Shown piece after piece: positions 1 to 8,970 of a stretch of DNA of 64,000 bases. A program made the position numbers and the translations under genes. This DNA comes from a marine actinobacterium MedAcidi-G2B (GTDB lineage: Bacteria > Actinomycetota > Acidimicrobiia > Acidimicrobiales > MedAcidi-G1): contig JUEO01000001.1 of NCBI GenBank assembly GCA_000817115.1, positions 248,001-312,000 of the forward strand, written 5' to 3'. The notes below the pieces were generated by a model. The model worked only from the letters and a program-made list of their open reading frames with translations, made no database searches and was not told where the DNA came from. Position 1 is the stretch's first letter. The number at the start of each line of letters is the position of its first letter.

Positions 1-1
1 C

Positions 2-712
2 CTTAGTCATCTAGGGGGTGGAGGAGCTGCAGTGCAACCCGACCTCGTGCATAAGATTGAAAAAAAGATTGAGGGTCGTCCTTCAACTGGATATGGACTT
101 ACCGAAGTTAATGGTGTGATAGCGATGAACTCAGCTCATTTCTTTACTGCCAAACCTGAATCTACTGGACCTGTTGTTCCTATTCTTGAATCACGAATAG
201 TGGGTGAAGACGGAAAGGATCAGGGGGTAGGTCAATTAGGAGAATTGTGGGTCAGAGGAGGAAATGTGTTCCGCGGCTACCTAAACCGACCCGAAGCAAA
301 TGAAGAAATCCTTACTGACGGTTGGTTCCATACCGGTGATATTGGATATCTCGATGAAGACGGTTTCCTTTTTCTTGTAGATAGAGCGAAGGACATGGTT
401 TTACGAGGCGGAGAGAACGTTTATTCAGCTGAAGTAGAAGCAGCAATTTACGAGCACCCCTCTGTAGCAGAAGCAGCAGTATTTGCTGTACCTGATGAAC
501 GACTTGGCGAAGCCGTTGGAGTAGCAATTGTTCGACTGCCCGGTGCCGAATTAACTGCCAAAGAGATTCAAGACCATGTCCGTACGTTAATAGCGTCGTT
601 TAAAGTCCCGGAACACATTTGGTTTAGTGAACAAGCATTGCCGCGCAACGCAAATGGAAAATTTCTTAAGCGAGAGTTGCGTGAAACTTTGATAGGAACA
701 CCAACAGGATAA
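2..712 (+). CDS. AMP-dependent acyl-CoA synthetase, C-terminal part (5' end outside window)
   Basis: This is the C-terminal portion of an acyl-CoA ligase of the ANL superfamily, which activates a carboxylic acid to an acyl-adenylate and then a CoA thioester. The frame is open to the left edge, so the gene begins upstream; the internal GTG at 32 is not a credible start. Visible motifs are YGLTE (adenylate binding), the hinge region with DRAKDMVLRGGENVYS, and near the C-terminus NANGKFLKREL, which holds the catalytic lysine. The last 100 or so residues form the mobile C-terminal domain. It lies 4 bases before the next gene. The substrate cannot be told from this fragment; a fatty or medium-chain acid is usual for the family. 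Confidence 0.9.
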   Translation, partial: LSHLGGGGAAVQPDLVHKIEKKIEGRPSTGYGLTEVNGVIAMNSAHFFTAKPESTGPVVPILESRIVGEDGKDQGVGQLGELWVRGGNVFRGYLNRPEANEEILTDGWFHTGDIGYLDEDGFLFLVDRAKDMVLRGGENVYSAEVEAAIYEHPSVAEAAVFAVPDERLGEAVGVAIVRLPGAELTAKEIQDHVRTLIASFKVPEHIWFSEQALPRNANGKFLKRELRETLIGTPTG

Positions 713-716
713 ACAG

Positions 717-1349
717 ATGAATGCACAGCATTGGGCACAAATAGAAAGACAAAAGTTGTGTGACTTATTGGAAGCAATAGGTCCTGAAGCACCAACATTA
801 TGTGAAGGATGGTCTGCCGCACATTTGGCTGCTCACCTAGTTCTAAGAGAACGTAAACCGCTAGCGGCCCTTGGAATAATATTTGGGGGTGCGTTCGCTC
901 GCCACACAAAAAGAACCACAGAGCGATTAGCAGCGAAACCTTTCGAAGGTTTAATTAAAAAATTGAGAAAAGGCCCGCCATTACTTCTGAAAAGAATTGA
1001 CGGGCAAATGAATGTTCTTGAATACACCATTCATCATGAAGACGTTCGACGGGCTGTAGGAGAATGGGAAGAGCGAAAAGATCTTGATGAACTTCAAGAG
1101 ATTATTTGGAAAATCCAAAAGCGATCCGCTCAGCTAATGGCACGCAAACTTGAGGATATTGATCTTACTTTAAGTAGGCCATCAGGAGAAATAGCCCGTA
1201 TAGGCGAAACTGGTCGGCAAGTCACTTTGGTTGGAGAACCTATAGAACTTGCGATGTTCATGACTGGGCGACGTGAAAAATCTTTAGTGGAAATTTCAGG
1301 AGATGACTCAGCAATCACTGAAATGAGATTAGGGAATTTGGGTTACTGA
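717..1349 (+). CDS. TIGR03085-type protein (mycothiol maleylpyruvate isomerase-like fold)
   Basis: A 210-residue protein resembling the actinobacterial TIGR03085 family, related to the DinB/mycothiol-dependent maleylpyruvate isomerase fold. The N-terminal part (LCEGWSAAHLAAHLVLRE, about residues 28-46) carries the typical Cys-x-Gly-Trp turn followed by helices with His residues that could bind metal, and a second HH pair (YTIHHED) lies near residue 105. The biochemical role of the family is not established; metal binding and a thiol-linked reaction are inferred from the fold. It follows the acyl-CoA ligase by 4 bases, so the two are probably cotranscribed. Its 3' end overlaps the convergent glycerophosphodiesterase gene by 7 bases. 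Confidence 0.75.
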   Translation: MNAQHWAQIERQKLCDLLEAIGPEAPTLCEGWSAAHLAAHLVLRERKPLAALGIIFGGAFARHTKRTTERLAAKPFEGLIKKLRKGPPLLLKRIDGQMNVLEYTIHHEDVRRAVGEWEERKDLDELQEIIWKIQKRSAQLMARKLEDIDLTLSRPSGEIARIGETGRQVTLVGEPIELAMFMTGRREKSLVEISGDDSAITEMRLGNLGY

Positions 1350-2400
1350 GAGATTCGTTCCATAGCTTCTGGTCGCCCATTAATTATTCCATCTGCCCCC
1401 ATAGATACAAGCTCAAGATAATAATCATAATTTTCTTGCAAGGTGTCGCTCATCCAAACCCACACATCAACACCTGCGGTTTTTGCAGCTTCAAAAAAGC
1501 TAGGAACTAGAACTTCAACATCACCATAAAACGGAGGAACTTGAACCACCGCATGATCTCCGAGGGGTTCTCCGTTGAGAACCCAGGCAACCATTTCATC
1601 TGTTCCAGGACTAGTGGCAATATCAGGCCCAGCAGCCTGTTTGAATTCTGCAATAACATCCGAAGAAAAAGAAGCCACAATTACAGAATCATGGCGATTA
1701 AGTGCATCAATATCCGAGATCAAAGCAGCGATAGCTTCTGAAGCAAGTGCACCTTCATCTTTTATCTCAACATCCAACGGCATTTCTGGAAATGCTGAAG
1801 CGATGTCAAAAAAAGTTTCAATACGAAAATCTTCTGAAGTAAAACCATCTGGAGGAGATGTGTCCCCAGTACGTGCACCTCGCAACGGGTAGTCTCCTTC
1901 ACCAAGATCACGACAAGGCCAGCAAGTAGGGGACCACCACCATGCGTTATCTAAGAGCTGCAATTCAGCAACAGTCATTTCAGAGACCGTCCCCGAGACC
2001 CCAGTGTTTCCATCAACAGTTTCATCATGATGCACAACTAGAACCCCATCGGCAGTAATGCGAACATCCATCTCTAATATGTCAGCGCCCTCTACTACTG
2101 CTTGCTGAAAGGCATACATGGTTGAGTGTGGATAATCCTGGTCTCCTCCTGCGTGCGCAATATTCAATGGGAATGAGGCATTCAGTAAATCTGAGATAGA
2201 GGGTGGTTCAGGGGCAAGCGTTGTTGTGGTTGTAGTGCTCGTGGTGGTTGTAGTGCTCGTGGTGGTTGTAGTGCTCGTGGTGGTTGTAGTGCTCGTGGTG
2301 GTTGTAGTGCTCGTGGTGACGTGGACTCCTCACCGTTACTACAGGAGTTAAGAATTGCCAAAAAAAGAATTTGGGTAAGGAACAATCTTTTCATTGGCAT
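1343..2400 (-). CDS. Glycerophosphodiester phosphodiesterase lipoprotein, with a -1 frame break
   Basis: The catalytic part reads IAHAGGDQDYPHSTMYAF, LEMDVRITADGVLVVHHDE, then a TIM-barrel sequence ending in GADGIINGRPEAM, all typical of GDPD enzymes that release glycerol-3-phosphate from phosphodiesters. That frame is open back to a TGA at 2330-2332 and has no good ATG. A lipoprotein signal sequence (MKRLFLTQILFLAILNSC, from 2394 or 2400) lies just upstream in the frame one base off, and the Thr/Ser-rich 18-bp repeat joins them. Adding one base near 2320 gives a continuous 352-residue lipoprotein. So this is either a frameshift mutation or a sequence or assembly error; I see no slippery heptamer. 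It lies 17 bases downstream of the cupredoxin lipoprotein gene, probably the same operon. Confidence 0.8.
2231..2320 (-). repeat. Five 18-bp tandem repeats encoding a TSTTTT linker
   Basis: Five consecutive 18-base units (plus-strand unit TGTAGTGCTCGTGGTGGT; the last differs at its final bases) encode a Thr/Ser hexapeptide in the glycerophosphodiesterase frame. The unit is a multiple of three, so gain or loss of copies keeps the frame. The linker sits just after the lipobox cysteine and would tether the enzyme to the membrane. The frame break of the gene is at the end of the repeat nearest the signal peptide. Confidence 0.9.
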
Positions 2401-2417
2401 TATTTAAGAAGTCTTGG

Positions 2418-3805
2418 TTAGCCCACTACTACAGTTGCAGTCATATCAGGATGAAGAAAACAAAAGAAAGTAAATGACCCTGCTTCACTGGTGTCTAACT
2501 GGTAGTTATCTCCGGGACTAAGTAGCCCTGAGTCAAAAGCATTTAAATTTGGAGCGTCAGGAGTGCCAGCGCTGACTGTATGAGGTACTGAATCGCTGTT
2601 ATTAAAGAAGACGCTCTGCCCGATCTCTACTTCAATAATTGGGTCAAAAGCAAAGTTTGTAATCAAAGATTGTTGTGCCCCTTCTGGAAAATCTGAGCCT
2701 TTTATAAGTCGATCTTCCGCAATGCTGTCTTTGTTGCCCAGTGGAGCGATTGATGGATTCCACATTGAAAAGACGCCTAATTGACTGTCATGTTCAGGCA
2801 CAACCCATGCGTGAAGCATCCAGCCGATGGCATCATTCCAATTTCCCCCAGAATTTATACACTCCTGTTTCGTTACGAACGAATCACTCCCAGCATTGTT
2901 TCCTCGGCAGATATTGAAATGGGCGTGCCAGTTGTCTAAGTCAGATGCAAATGCTTCTGGGTGGCTCACACCAAACTCAGAAGGCGGAAGGATGAAAGCA
3001 GTACCGGTAAGTCTTAGTGGAGGTCCTTCCCACACTCCATTTCTGCAGCGACCTAACGCACCTTGATGCAAAGAACCATCGGCAGGAGCATAAATGAGAA
3101 TTTCAGGCTTAGCGGGATCAAAAATTCCATCAGAAACAAATCGCGGGCTATAAAAATGTGAACCCATATTTGGGGTTTGAATCTGGTCTGAAACAAAACC
3201 ACTACTACACGCAGTATTCACGTCTATATGACGCAACGCGAACTCTGACAAAGTGTTCAGTTGTGTCACCAGATCTGCTAACTCTTCTTCTGACATGTTT
3301 AATTCTTGAGGGACTGTTGCGCCACTGTCATGCAGTTCGACTAAGTCAAGATAAGAGCAGGGAAGAGACGGCTCATCACAACGGGTTTGTGTACCAACTG
3401 GTCCTTCTATAAGGGTGGGAACAACTCCACTAGAAGTTTCACGAAACACGTAACGGGTATAACCAGGAGCCCCACCAGCTTTAGGGTTCAAATCTGAAGG
3501 AATAAGATAAGCAGAGTCAACTTGGCTAAATGCAGCGGCTTGAGCAATATATTCCTCAAGCTGCTGGGCGTTCTTTACTGCATCCGGGTTAATTGTGGTA
3601 GTTGTTGCGGGTGCTTGGGTTGTTGCGGGTGCTTGGGTTGTTGCGGGTGCTTGGGTTGTTGCGGGTGCTTGGGTTGTTGTGTTGCGGGTGCTTGGGTTGT
3701 TGCGGGTGCAAGACTTTCGGGGTCTCCACTTGTTGACGTAGTGCAAGAAGCTCCAAAAGAAGAGAGAACAAGAGCGCAAATCAGAAAAAACCTTTTTTTA
3801 GACAT
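2418..3805 (-). CDS. Cupredoxin-domain lipoprotein with a large unknown domain, -1 frame break in the linker
   Basis: The start at 3805 gives a lipoprotein signal (MSKKRFFLICALVLSSFGASC) and then an APATTQ repeat linker. Inside the repeat at about 3673-3695 a unit is 23 instead of 18 bases long, which shifts the frame by -1; adding one base gives a continuous protein of about 462 residues. The C-terminal 100 residues look like a type 1 copper cupredoxin: VEIGQSVFFNN, a His in VPHT, then the Cys-His-Met cluster of FFCFLHPDM. The middle 250 residues contain several Cys and a WHAHFNIC ... GWMLHAWVVP stretch that I do not recognise. A cell-surface copper redox role is inferred. The neighbouring YceI and lipoprotein genes also encode exported proteins. 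Confidence 0.72.
3601..3710 (-). repeat. 18-bp tandem repeats encoding an APATTQ linker, with one aberrant unit
   Basis: Units of GTTGTTGCGGGTGCTTGG start at 3601, 3619, 3637 and 3655. The unit at 3673-3695 has five extra bases, and a final partial unit runs to about 3710. On the coding strand the units encode APATTQ. The 23-base unit breaks the reading frame between the signal peptide and the mature protein. It can be read as a normal unit with two extra Thr codons and one base missing. Confidence 0.92.
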
Positions 3806-3873
3806 AACTATTAGTTTAGAGCAAATTTCTGACTGTTGGGATATTGAATGAATTTAGGTTTAGCCTTATAAAC

Positions 3874-4653
3874 ATGCGAAAAAAACTTCTTATCGGTATC
3901 CCACTTCTCATCATTCTTGTGTTCGTTGCTATTTGGTTCTTTCTATTTCGAGATGATGCACCACCTCCTCCCGATGCACAGTCAGCGGCAGCAATTGCTG
4001 AAGCAGCCCAAACCACGACAACTATTCCCTCTACTACAAGTGGAGATTCAACAACCACAACTCAAGTTGTAACTACAACTACTGAAGCAGACACAAGTAT
4101 TGAAGGATCTTGGGTCGTGGATACCACAATCGGGTCGTTTGAAGACTTCTCAAGCTCCTATGTCGGATTTCGCATAGAGGAAGAATTAGCCCAAGGAATA
4201 GGAAAAACTACTGCAGTGGGTAGAACTCCAGTAGTAAGTGGAACTCTAGAATTCTCTAGTTCTGGACTTTTAAGTGCGGAGATCATTGCAGATCTTTCTC
4301 AAATCACTACAGATCGTAGTTGGCGAGATGACAATGTATATGACGCCTTGGACGCAGGGAATCATCCAAATGCCGTATTCTCCTTGGTCGGGCCTCTAAC
4401 ACTTGATGACCCAGAAACAGAAGGAATAGAGCACCCGATTTCGGCAATGGGAGAACTCACAATCAAGGGCATCACTCAAGAAGTTTCTGTTGAACTTATT
4501 GCACAGAGAATCGGTCAAATTATTACTGTTACTGGCCAGTTCCCAATGATCTTCAGCGATTTTGGAGTGGAAGTCCCCACCGCACCCATAGTCGTATCTG
4601 TTGAAGATAACGGTCTAATCGAAGTCCAACTATTCCTCACCCCTGCATCTTAA
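3874..4653 (+). CDS. Membrane-anchored YceI-family protein
   Basis: A 259-residue protein: an N-terminal membrane anchor (LLIGIPLLIILVFVAIWFFLF), a Thr/Ser-rich linker with TTTT runs (about residues 45-75), and a YceI-like lipid-binding beta-barrel. The barrel shows the usual landmarks: YVGFRIEEEL, SGTLEFS, DRSWRDDNVYDALDAGNHPNAVF and GELTIKGITQEVSVEL. YceI proteins bind polyisoprenoid-type lipids outside the cytoplasm; the exact ligand here is unknown. I chose the ATG at 3874 over the TTG at 3844 because it sits directly before the basic-hydrophobic anchor. Its linker is like those of the two frame-broken lipoproteins but intact. Confidence 0.85.
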   Translation: MRKKLLIGIPLLIILVFVAIWFFLFRDDAPPPPDAQSAAAIAEAAQTTTTIPSTTSGDSTTTTQVVTTTTEADTSIEGSWVVDTTIGSFEDFSSSYVGFRIEEELAQGIGKTTAVGRTPVVSGTLEFSSSGLLSAEIIADLSQITTDRSWRDDNVYDALDAGNHPNAVFSLVGPLTLDDPETEGIEHPISAMGELTIKGITQEVSVELIAQRIGQIITVTGQFPMIFSDFGVEVPTAPIVVSVEDNGLIEVQLFLTPAS

Positions 4654-4659
4654 GTAATC

Positions 4660-5325
4660 ATGGCCACGGAATACCAAGAACGGGCTACACGAGTTAGCGA
4701 AGCTTGGACTGCTCTACCTTTTTATGCGCTAATCCGAACAGCGATTTTGGGAATCATGTGGCCCTATTTTCGAGTTAAAACCACTGGACGGAAAAATATT
4801 CCTAAAGACGGACCGACTATTCTCGCTCCCGTTCACCGATCAAATCTAGATGGGCTCTTTATGGCACCTCTAATGCGACGTCGAATGCGTTCTTTGGCTA
4901 AAGAGAGTTTATTTAAATCTCGCCCCTTGGCATGGGCTTTAGCATCTTTAGGAGGGTTTCCGGTTCGACGTGGAGCGGCTGATCGAGAATCAATACGTAT
5001 AGCTCGGAATCTTTTATCAGAAGGAAACATTGTTCTTGTTTTCCCTGAAGGCACTCGACATGAAGGATCTCAAATCGCAGAGTTATTTGATGGAACCGCC
5101 TATTTAGCAGCTAAGACTGGATCAATAGTCGTTCCAGTAGGCATAAGCGGAACAGAAGAGGCGCTACCTTCAGGGGCTAAGTTTCCTCGACCTAAAAAAG
5201 TTCAAGTGGTTGTAGGCGAAGCGATCCAGCCGCCTGGATTAAAAGCAAAAAGAAGTGAACTTGCTGCGTGGACCAATCAATTATCAATGGCGCTTCAGAA
5301 AGCGCAGAATCAGGCCCTTGAATAA
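4660..5325 (+). CDS. 1-acyl-sn-glycerol-3-phosphate acyltransferase (PlsC family)
   Basis: A 221-residue acyltransferase that probably adds the second acyl chain to lysophosphatidate in phospholipid synthesis. It has the catalytic HX4D motif as HRSNLD (about residue 53), the substrate-binding FPEGTR motif (about residue 129), and GGFPVRRGAADRESI between them. Length fits the family. It starts 6 bases after the YceI gene and its end overlaps the convergent amidotransferase by 16 bases. PlsC-like proteins are multi-copy in actinobacteria, so the exact acceptor is uncertain. Confidence 0.87.
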   Translation: MATEYQERATRVSEAWTALPFYALIRTAILGIMWPYFRVKTTGRKNIPKDGPTILAPVHRSNLDGLFMAPLMRRRMRSLAKESLFKSRPLAWALASLGGFPVRRGAADRESIRIARNLLSEGNIVLVFPEGTRHEGSQIAELFDGTAYLAAKTGSIVVPVGISGTEEALPSGAKFPRPKKVQVVVGEAIQPPGLKAKRSELAAWTNQLSMALQKAQNQALE

Positions 5326-6026
5326 GAGAAGAATTCTCTGATCCAAGAAGCAATAATGTGACGATCTGATGGGGAGTCAAGAGAATTGTTAGCGGTCTCT
5401 AAAGAAGAATCATCAAAGAGGTGACTCCACTCATAATAGAGATCTCGAGTAAATTCGTTTGAAAATTCGGGATGAGGTTGCATAGAGAAAATATGGTCAC
5501 CCTTGGTGAACATCGCTATTCCACAACTCTTATTACCCCCCACCAGCTTGCCGCCTTCAGGTAGTTTTGTGACCTCATCTTCGTGGCAGAAAGAGACAAG
5601 AGGAGAAGCTTCACTTGGAGTCATCCATGGTTCCAAACAAAGAATGTCCGTTGGTTGAGCGCCTATTCCCCAAACTTCTCGACGTCTCACTTCACCACCT
5701 AAGGCGTGAGCTAATGCTTGATGTCCGAAACAAATTCCTACTGTTGGGGCTTTGTTGATGTCTAACTCACGAAGAAAATCAAAAAGATTGAACATCCACG
5801 GCTCTAAAGCAGTGATTGAAGAACGAGACCCTCCAACTATCCAGCCTTGTTGTTCAAAAGGATCTTCTGGTAACTGGCCTTTCACCACGTCATACACAGA
5901 AATGCTGACGGTCTCTTCACTCGTTGTAAGAAGGTCAGAAAAAAATTTTTGATACCCGCCATAGTTTTTGTACAAAGAGTCTTGAATTTCGTCGTTTAAT
6001 AAAAGACCTAAAGCTTTAGAACCCAT
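5310..6026 (-). CDS. Class I glutamine amidotransferase-like protein
   Basis: A 238-residue stand-alone class I glutamine amidotransferase domain. The nucleophile elbow is GICFGHQALAHALGG (Cys near residue 99) and the His-x-Glu pair is in QPHPEF (about residue 184). This matches the family resembling GMP synthase amidotransferase domains, often annotated as type 1 glutamine amidotransferase, whose substrates are mostly unknown. No synthase partner lies next to it. It could also act on gamma-glutamyl compounds. Confidence 0.82.
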   Translation of the reverse strand: MGSKALGLLLNDEIQDSLYKNYGGYQKFFSDLLTTSEETVSISVYDVVKGQLPEDPFEQQGWIVGGSRSSITALEPWMFNLFDFLRELDINKAPTVGICFGHQALAHALGGEVRRREVWGIGAQPTDILCLEPWMTPSEASPLVSFCHEDEVTKLPEGGKLVGGNKSCGIAMFTKGDHIFSMQPHPEFSNEFTRDLYYEWSHLFDDSSLETANNSLDSPSDRHIIASWIREFFSYSRA

Positions 6027-6100
6027 GAAATAACTTTAGAAGTTCTAAAACCTTTACGGCGGGTTCGGGCTTTGACCATAAGTCATGAGAGGCTAAGACG

Positions 6101-6967
6101 ATGCAGCAAAAAGCAATAATAGGCAGGGTAGCTGCACTACTTTCTGTTTTTTTACTTGCATCTGGCCCAAGCATCGTCAAGATTTCAGATCTACCAGAAA
6201 TGACCTTTATTTTCTGGAGACTATTAGCAGCTGGCTTCGGTTACTGGATAGCTATGAGCCTAACTGGTGGAAAACTTGGGAAAAAGGCGCTTCGAAGTTC
6301 CCTAAAAGGCGGAATAGTTTTCGGCGTAAATTTAGTTTTTTTTGTTATGGCTATGCGAAGAACGAGCGCAGCGAACGCGGTAATGATCGGAGCGCTCCAA
6401 CCTGTTGTTCTTCTCGGCGTAGCGGGTCGACTTTTCGGAGAGAAACCACCAAAAGTGGTTTATTTCTGGTCGCTAATAGCAATGGGTGGCGTCGCTTTCT
6501 TTACTTATGCATCGGACACTACCGGTGTGGCGACACGTCAAGGAGATCTATTAGCCCTGATAGGAATGCTCTTATTTAGTGCTTATTACGTCATATCTAA
6601 GCAAACTCGTGAAGAACTTGACTCAATGGTCTATCAATTAGGACTCACCATTGCAGCGGCTGTAACCATTATTCCGTTCGCGTTTGCTTTCGGACATGGA
6701 ATAAGCCCACCAACGGGAGGCGAGTGGTGGCCAGTAATTCTCATGGCTCTGCTTCCTGGCGCAGGGCACTGGCTCACTAACTACGCTCATGCTCATGTTC
6801 CACTTGTAACAATGAGTCTCGTGAATCTTCTATTCACTGTTGTTGCTCCAATTTATGCTTGGATACTGGTTGAAGAGAAACTTGGAGGAGCACAAGCACT
6901 TGGTATGGCAGTCGTTTTGATTGCTCTCTCCCAAGTCGTGACCAAACCTATTGAATCGTCTAGTTAA
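6101..6967 (+). CDS. EamA-family (DMT) transporter
   Basis: A 288-residue integral membrane protein with about ten predicted transmembrane helices in two EamA repeats, the drug/metabolite transporter layout. FWRLLAAGFGYWI and NAVMIGALQPVVLL are typical of the first repeat, and LLPGAGHWLTNYAHAHVPL of the second. A purine-rich GAGAGG lies 12-17 bases before the ATG. It is closely similar in layout and motifs to the transporter at 50.7-51.6 kb. Substrate unknown. Confidence 0.85.
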   Translation: MQQKAIIGRVAALLSVFLLASGPSIVKISDLPEMTFIFWRLLAAGFGYWIAMSLTGGKLGKKALRSSLKGGIVFGVNLVFFVMAMRRTSAANAVMIGALQPVVLLGVAGRLFGEKPPKVVYFWSLIAMGGVAFFTYASDTTGVATRQGDLLALIGMLLFSAYYVISKQTREELDSMVYQLGLTIAAAVTIIPFAFAFGHGISPPTGGEWWPVILMALLPGAGHWLTNYAHAHVPLVTMSLVNLLFTVVAPIYAWILVEEKLGGAQALGMAVVLIALSQVVTKPIESSS

Positions 6968-7031
6968 TGTTTAACAAAAATCAAAATAGACGAACGGCTA
7001 GTTCCTATTTTCAATTAAAGAGACTTAACTA

Positions 7032-7928
7032 GTGCAACGGGGGATCGCTTTTGGTTTAGGTGCCTATATCTGGTGGGGGTTCACTCCGGTTTATTGGAAG
7101 CAACTCAATCACATCCCTTCTTTAGATGTGACTTGCTTCCGCATGATATGGACGTTCGTTCTTTTATCAGGAGTTCACCTAGCCAGACACTCGTGGCAAG
7201 AGATTGCAGACCTTTTGAGAGACCGAAGGCAAAGATACTTACAAATCACCGCAGCGGGTCTTTTATCTACGAACTGGCTTGTGTTTGTTTGGGCAATAGG
7301 AGATGGCCAAGTAGTAGAGGCCAGCCTCGGTTATTTCATGAACCCACTAATCAATGTCTTATTGGGGTATTTATTCCTCGGAGAGAAATTCCGATCATCT
7401 CAAAAAATGTCAATTGGTTTAGCGCTAGCAGGTGTTCTTGTCTTGACTATCGCAGTTGGCTCAATCCCCGTCGTAGCTCTATATCTTGCTACAAGTTTTG
7501 GGTTCTACGGATTAGTGAAATCAAAAGTCGACCGTCCTGCACTGAACACTCTGACTGTTGAGGTCATGTTCATGTCCGTCCCAGCTCTCATTTACCTCAT
7601 CCTCAGAGGAGTTGATGGTTACGGAGCAATGGGTTTGACGGTATATGCGGATAATTTATGGCTTATCTCAACAGGTATAGCAACATCCATACCTCTCTTG
7701 TTTTTCTCAGTTGCAGTTCAAAGAGTTCCTCTTGGAGTACTAGGGATGATGCAGTATGTAGCACCCACGACACAACTGATCCTTGGGGTGATTGTTTACA
7801 ATGAAGTAATTGCCCAAGGAGAACTCGTGGGCTATTCCATCATTTGGGCGGCGGTCGCTTTATTTGCCATAGATGGTCTAGTTGCTTTGCGTCACAACAG
7901 CGAGAAGAATCTTTCAAACGTAGACTAG
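7032..7928 (+). CDS. rarD: RarD-type EamA transporter
   Basis: A 298-residue membrane protein with ten predicted helices. The N-terminus (YIWWGFTPVYWKQL) and the sequence SLGYFMNPLINVLLGYLFLGEKF are characteristic of RarD, a DMT-superfamily permease first noted as chloramphenicol-sensitivity protein in Gram-negatives. The physiological substrate is unknown. The start is GTG at 7032. It follows the other EamA gene by 64 bases and overlaps the convergent flavodoxin gene by 15 bases. Confidence 0.88.
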   Translation: MQRGIAFGLGAYIWWGFTPVYWKQLNHIPSLDVTCFRMIWTFVLLSGVHLARHSWQEIADLLRDRRQRYLQITAAGLLSTNWLVFVWAIGDGQVVEASLGYFMNPLINVLLGYLFLGEKFRSSQKMSIGLALAGVLVLTIAVGSIPVVALYLATSFGFYGLVKSKVDRPALNTLTVEVMFMSVPALIYLILRGVDGYGAMGLTVYADNLWLISTGIATSIPLLFFSVAVQRVPLGVLGMMQYVAPTTQLILGVIVYNEVIAQGELVGYSIIWAAVALFAIDGLVALRHNSEKNLSNVD

Positions 7929-8336
7929 TGAGAGAACCTCACTAGCAAAAGCAGGCGCTTCTAATTCAAGCTTGTGACGGTTGAGGGAACGAGCTGCAAT
8001 AACCGTAGCGCCATGTTCTTCAAGTAAAGAAGTCATCTTTTCTGCAGCATTTCCTGGGTTCAAAGCATGAGTCATGAAAGCCACAACTTTCTTATTCCAA
8101 AGTTTAGGAACCTTTTTTATTTTCCCAGAATCTCCTGGACGGTGACCTAGAAGTATCAGGCCATCAACCCAGGTTCCGACAAAAATCAAATCAGCGTCGG
8201 CTAACTCTTTGTAATCAATATTGCTAATCGGTCGAACTGTTACTTCAGCTCCTGAAGACTGAACAGCGCCTCCAATTAGTTCGGCAGCTCTTTTAGTGTT
8301 TCCAGTACGACTCTGGTGGAGCACAACAATCTTCAT
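7914..8336 (-). CDS. Flavodoxin-like protein
   Basis: A 140-residue flavodoxin-fold protein that should bind FMN and carry electrons. The N-terminus VVLHQSRTGNTKRAAELI is the phosphate-binding loop (T/S-x-T-G-x-T type, here SRTGNT). I chose the ATG at 8336, directly before the first beta strand; an upstream in-frame start at 8384 would overlap the neighbour and add a non-family extension. It lies 31 bases after the GGCT-like gene on the same strand. Confidence 0.82.
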   Translation of the reverse strand: MKIVVLHQSRTGNTKRAAELIGGAVQSSGAEVTVRPISNIDYKELADADLIFVGTWVDGLILLGHRPGDSGKIKKVPKLWNKKVVAFMTHALNPGNAAEKMTSLLEEHGATVIAARSLNRHKLELEAPAFASEVLSLVYV

Positions 8337-8367
8337 GCTTAGAGTCTGCCCGCAGCAAAGAGGGTTT

Positions 8368-8970
8368 TCACGCTTTAACTTCAAGAGCAGAAAGGTATTT
8401 CATAATTTCTGCACTAGTTAAACCCATTTCACTCATACCTGCCGCTAATACTGCACGATAAGACAGACTTGGTGGACCAGGTGGAGGTGGATGACTAGAC
8501 CCAAGCGTGAGTGCTGGAATTCCAATAATTGGATCTAGAGAAATCAATAGATCAATCAATCCATTATTCGTTTTAAAAGCTTCGCCTGGTTCCGGAAACC
8601 TATCCGGGAAAGAGACTTCTCTTGTTTCTTTACGGTTTTCTTGAGCAACAATATCTGCGAGTTGCCCACGGGTTACCCGCCAAGCACGTCCAACTGCTGT
8701 GACCTTTTCTTCTAAAAGTGCTTTATGTGGACACCAAGCCACCCCTCCGTCCCACCGTTGGCTGTATCCCCCAAATCGAATCGGAAGAGAGATTTCCACT
8801 CTTCGATCATCTCGTGGAAAAGTTGGATCTTTTGCGCCTCTATGTTCTCCCCACAGAGACTCTTTTGTAGACCCTTCTAAGTACGCCAACATCCGTGCCG
8901 TGAGAAGATTGGACCCGTAAGCGACATACCAGACTTCCTCATCAGGGTTAGAAACTATTTGGTCGTTCAC
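8368..8970 (-). CDS. Gamma-glutamylcyclotransferase-like protein
   Basis: A 200-residue protein whose N-terminal VWYVAYGSNLLTARMLAYL matches the YGSNL phosphate/substrate loop of the gamma-glutamylcyclotransferase fold. Related actinobacterial proteins have no confirmed reaction. A proline-rich stretch (SHPPPPGPPS) lies near residue 155. It overlaps the surE gene start-to-end by 4 bases (8967-8970), so translation is probably coupled. Hydrolysis or cyclisation of a gamma-glutamyl compound is possible but inferred only from the fold. Confidence 0.7.
   Translation of the reverse strand: MNDQIVSNPDEEVWYVAYGSNLLTARMLAYLEGSTKESLWGEHRGAKDPTFPRDDRRVEISLPIRFGGYSQRWDGGVAWCPHKALLEEKVTAVGRAWRVTRGQLADIVAQENRKETREVSFPDRFPEPGEAFKTNNGLIDLLISLDPIIGIPALTLGSSHPPPPGPPSLSYRAVLAAGMSEMGLTSAEIMKYLSALEVKA

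Noticed and set aside
312-527. Minus-strand reading frames rich in Leu and Arg inside real genes, here and throughout
   Set aside because: They are antisense shadows of well-supported coding regions, with composition set by the opposite strand.
2308-2332. Programmed -1 ribosomal frameshift in the lipoprotein genes
   Set aside because: No X-XXY-YYZ slippery heptamer is present at either break and I see no strong downstream stem, so an indel is simpler.
2231-3710. The 18-bp repeats as a CRISPR array or minisatellite
   Set aside because: There are no spacers, and the units are in frame and encode protein linkers.
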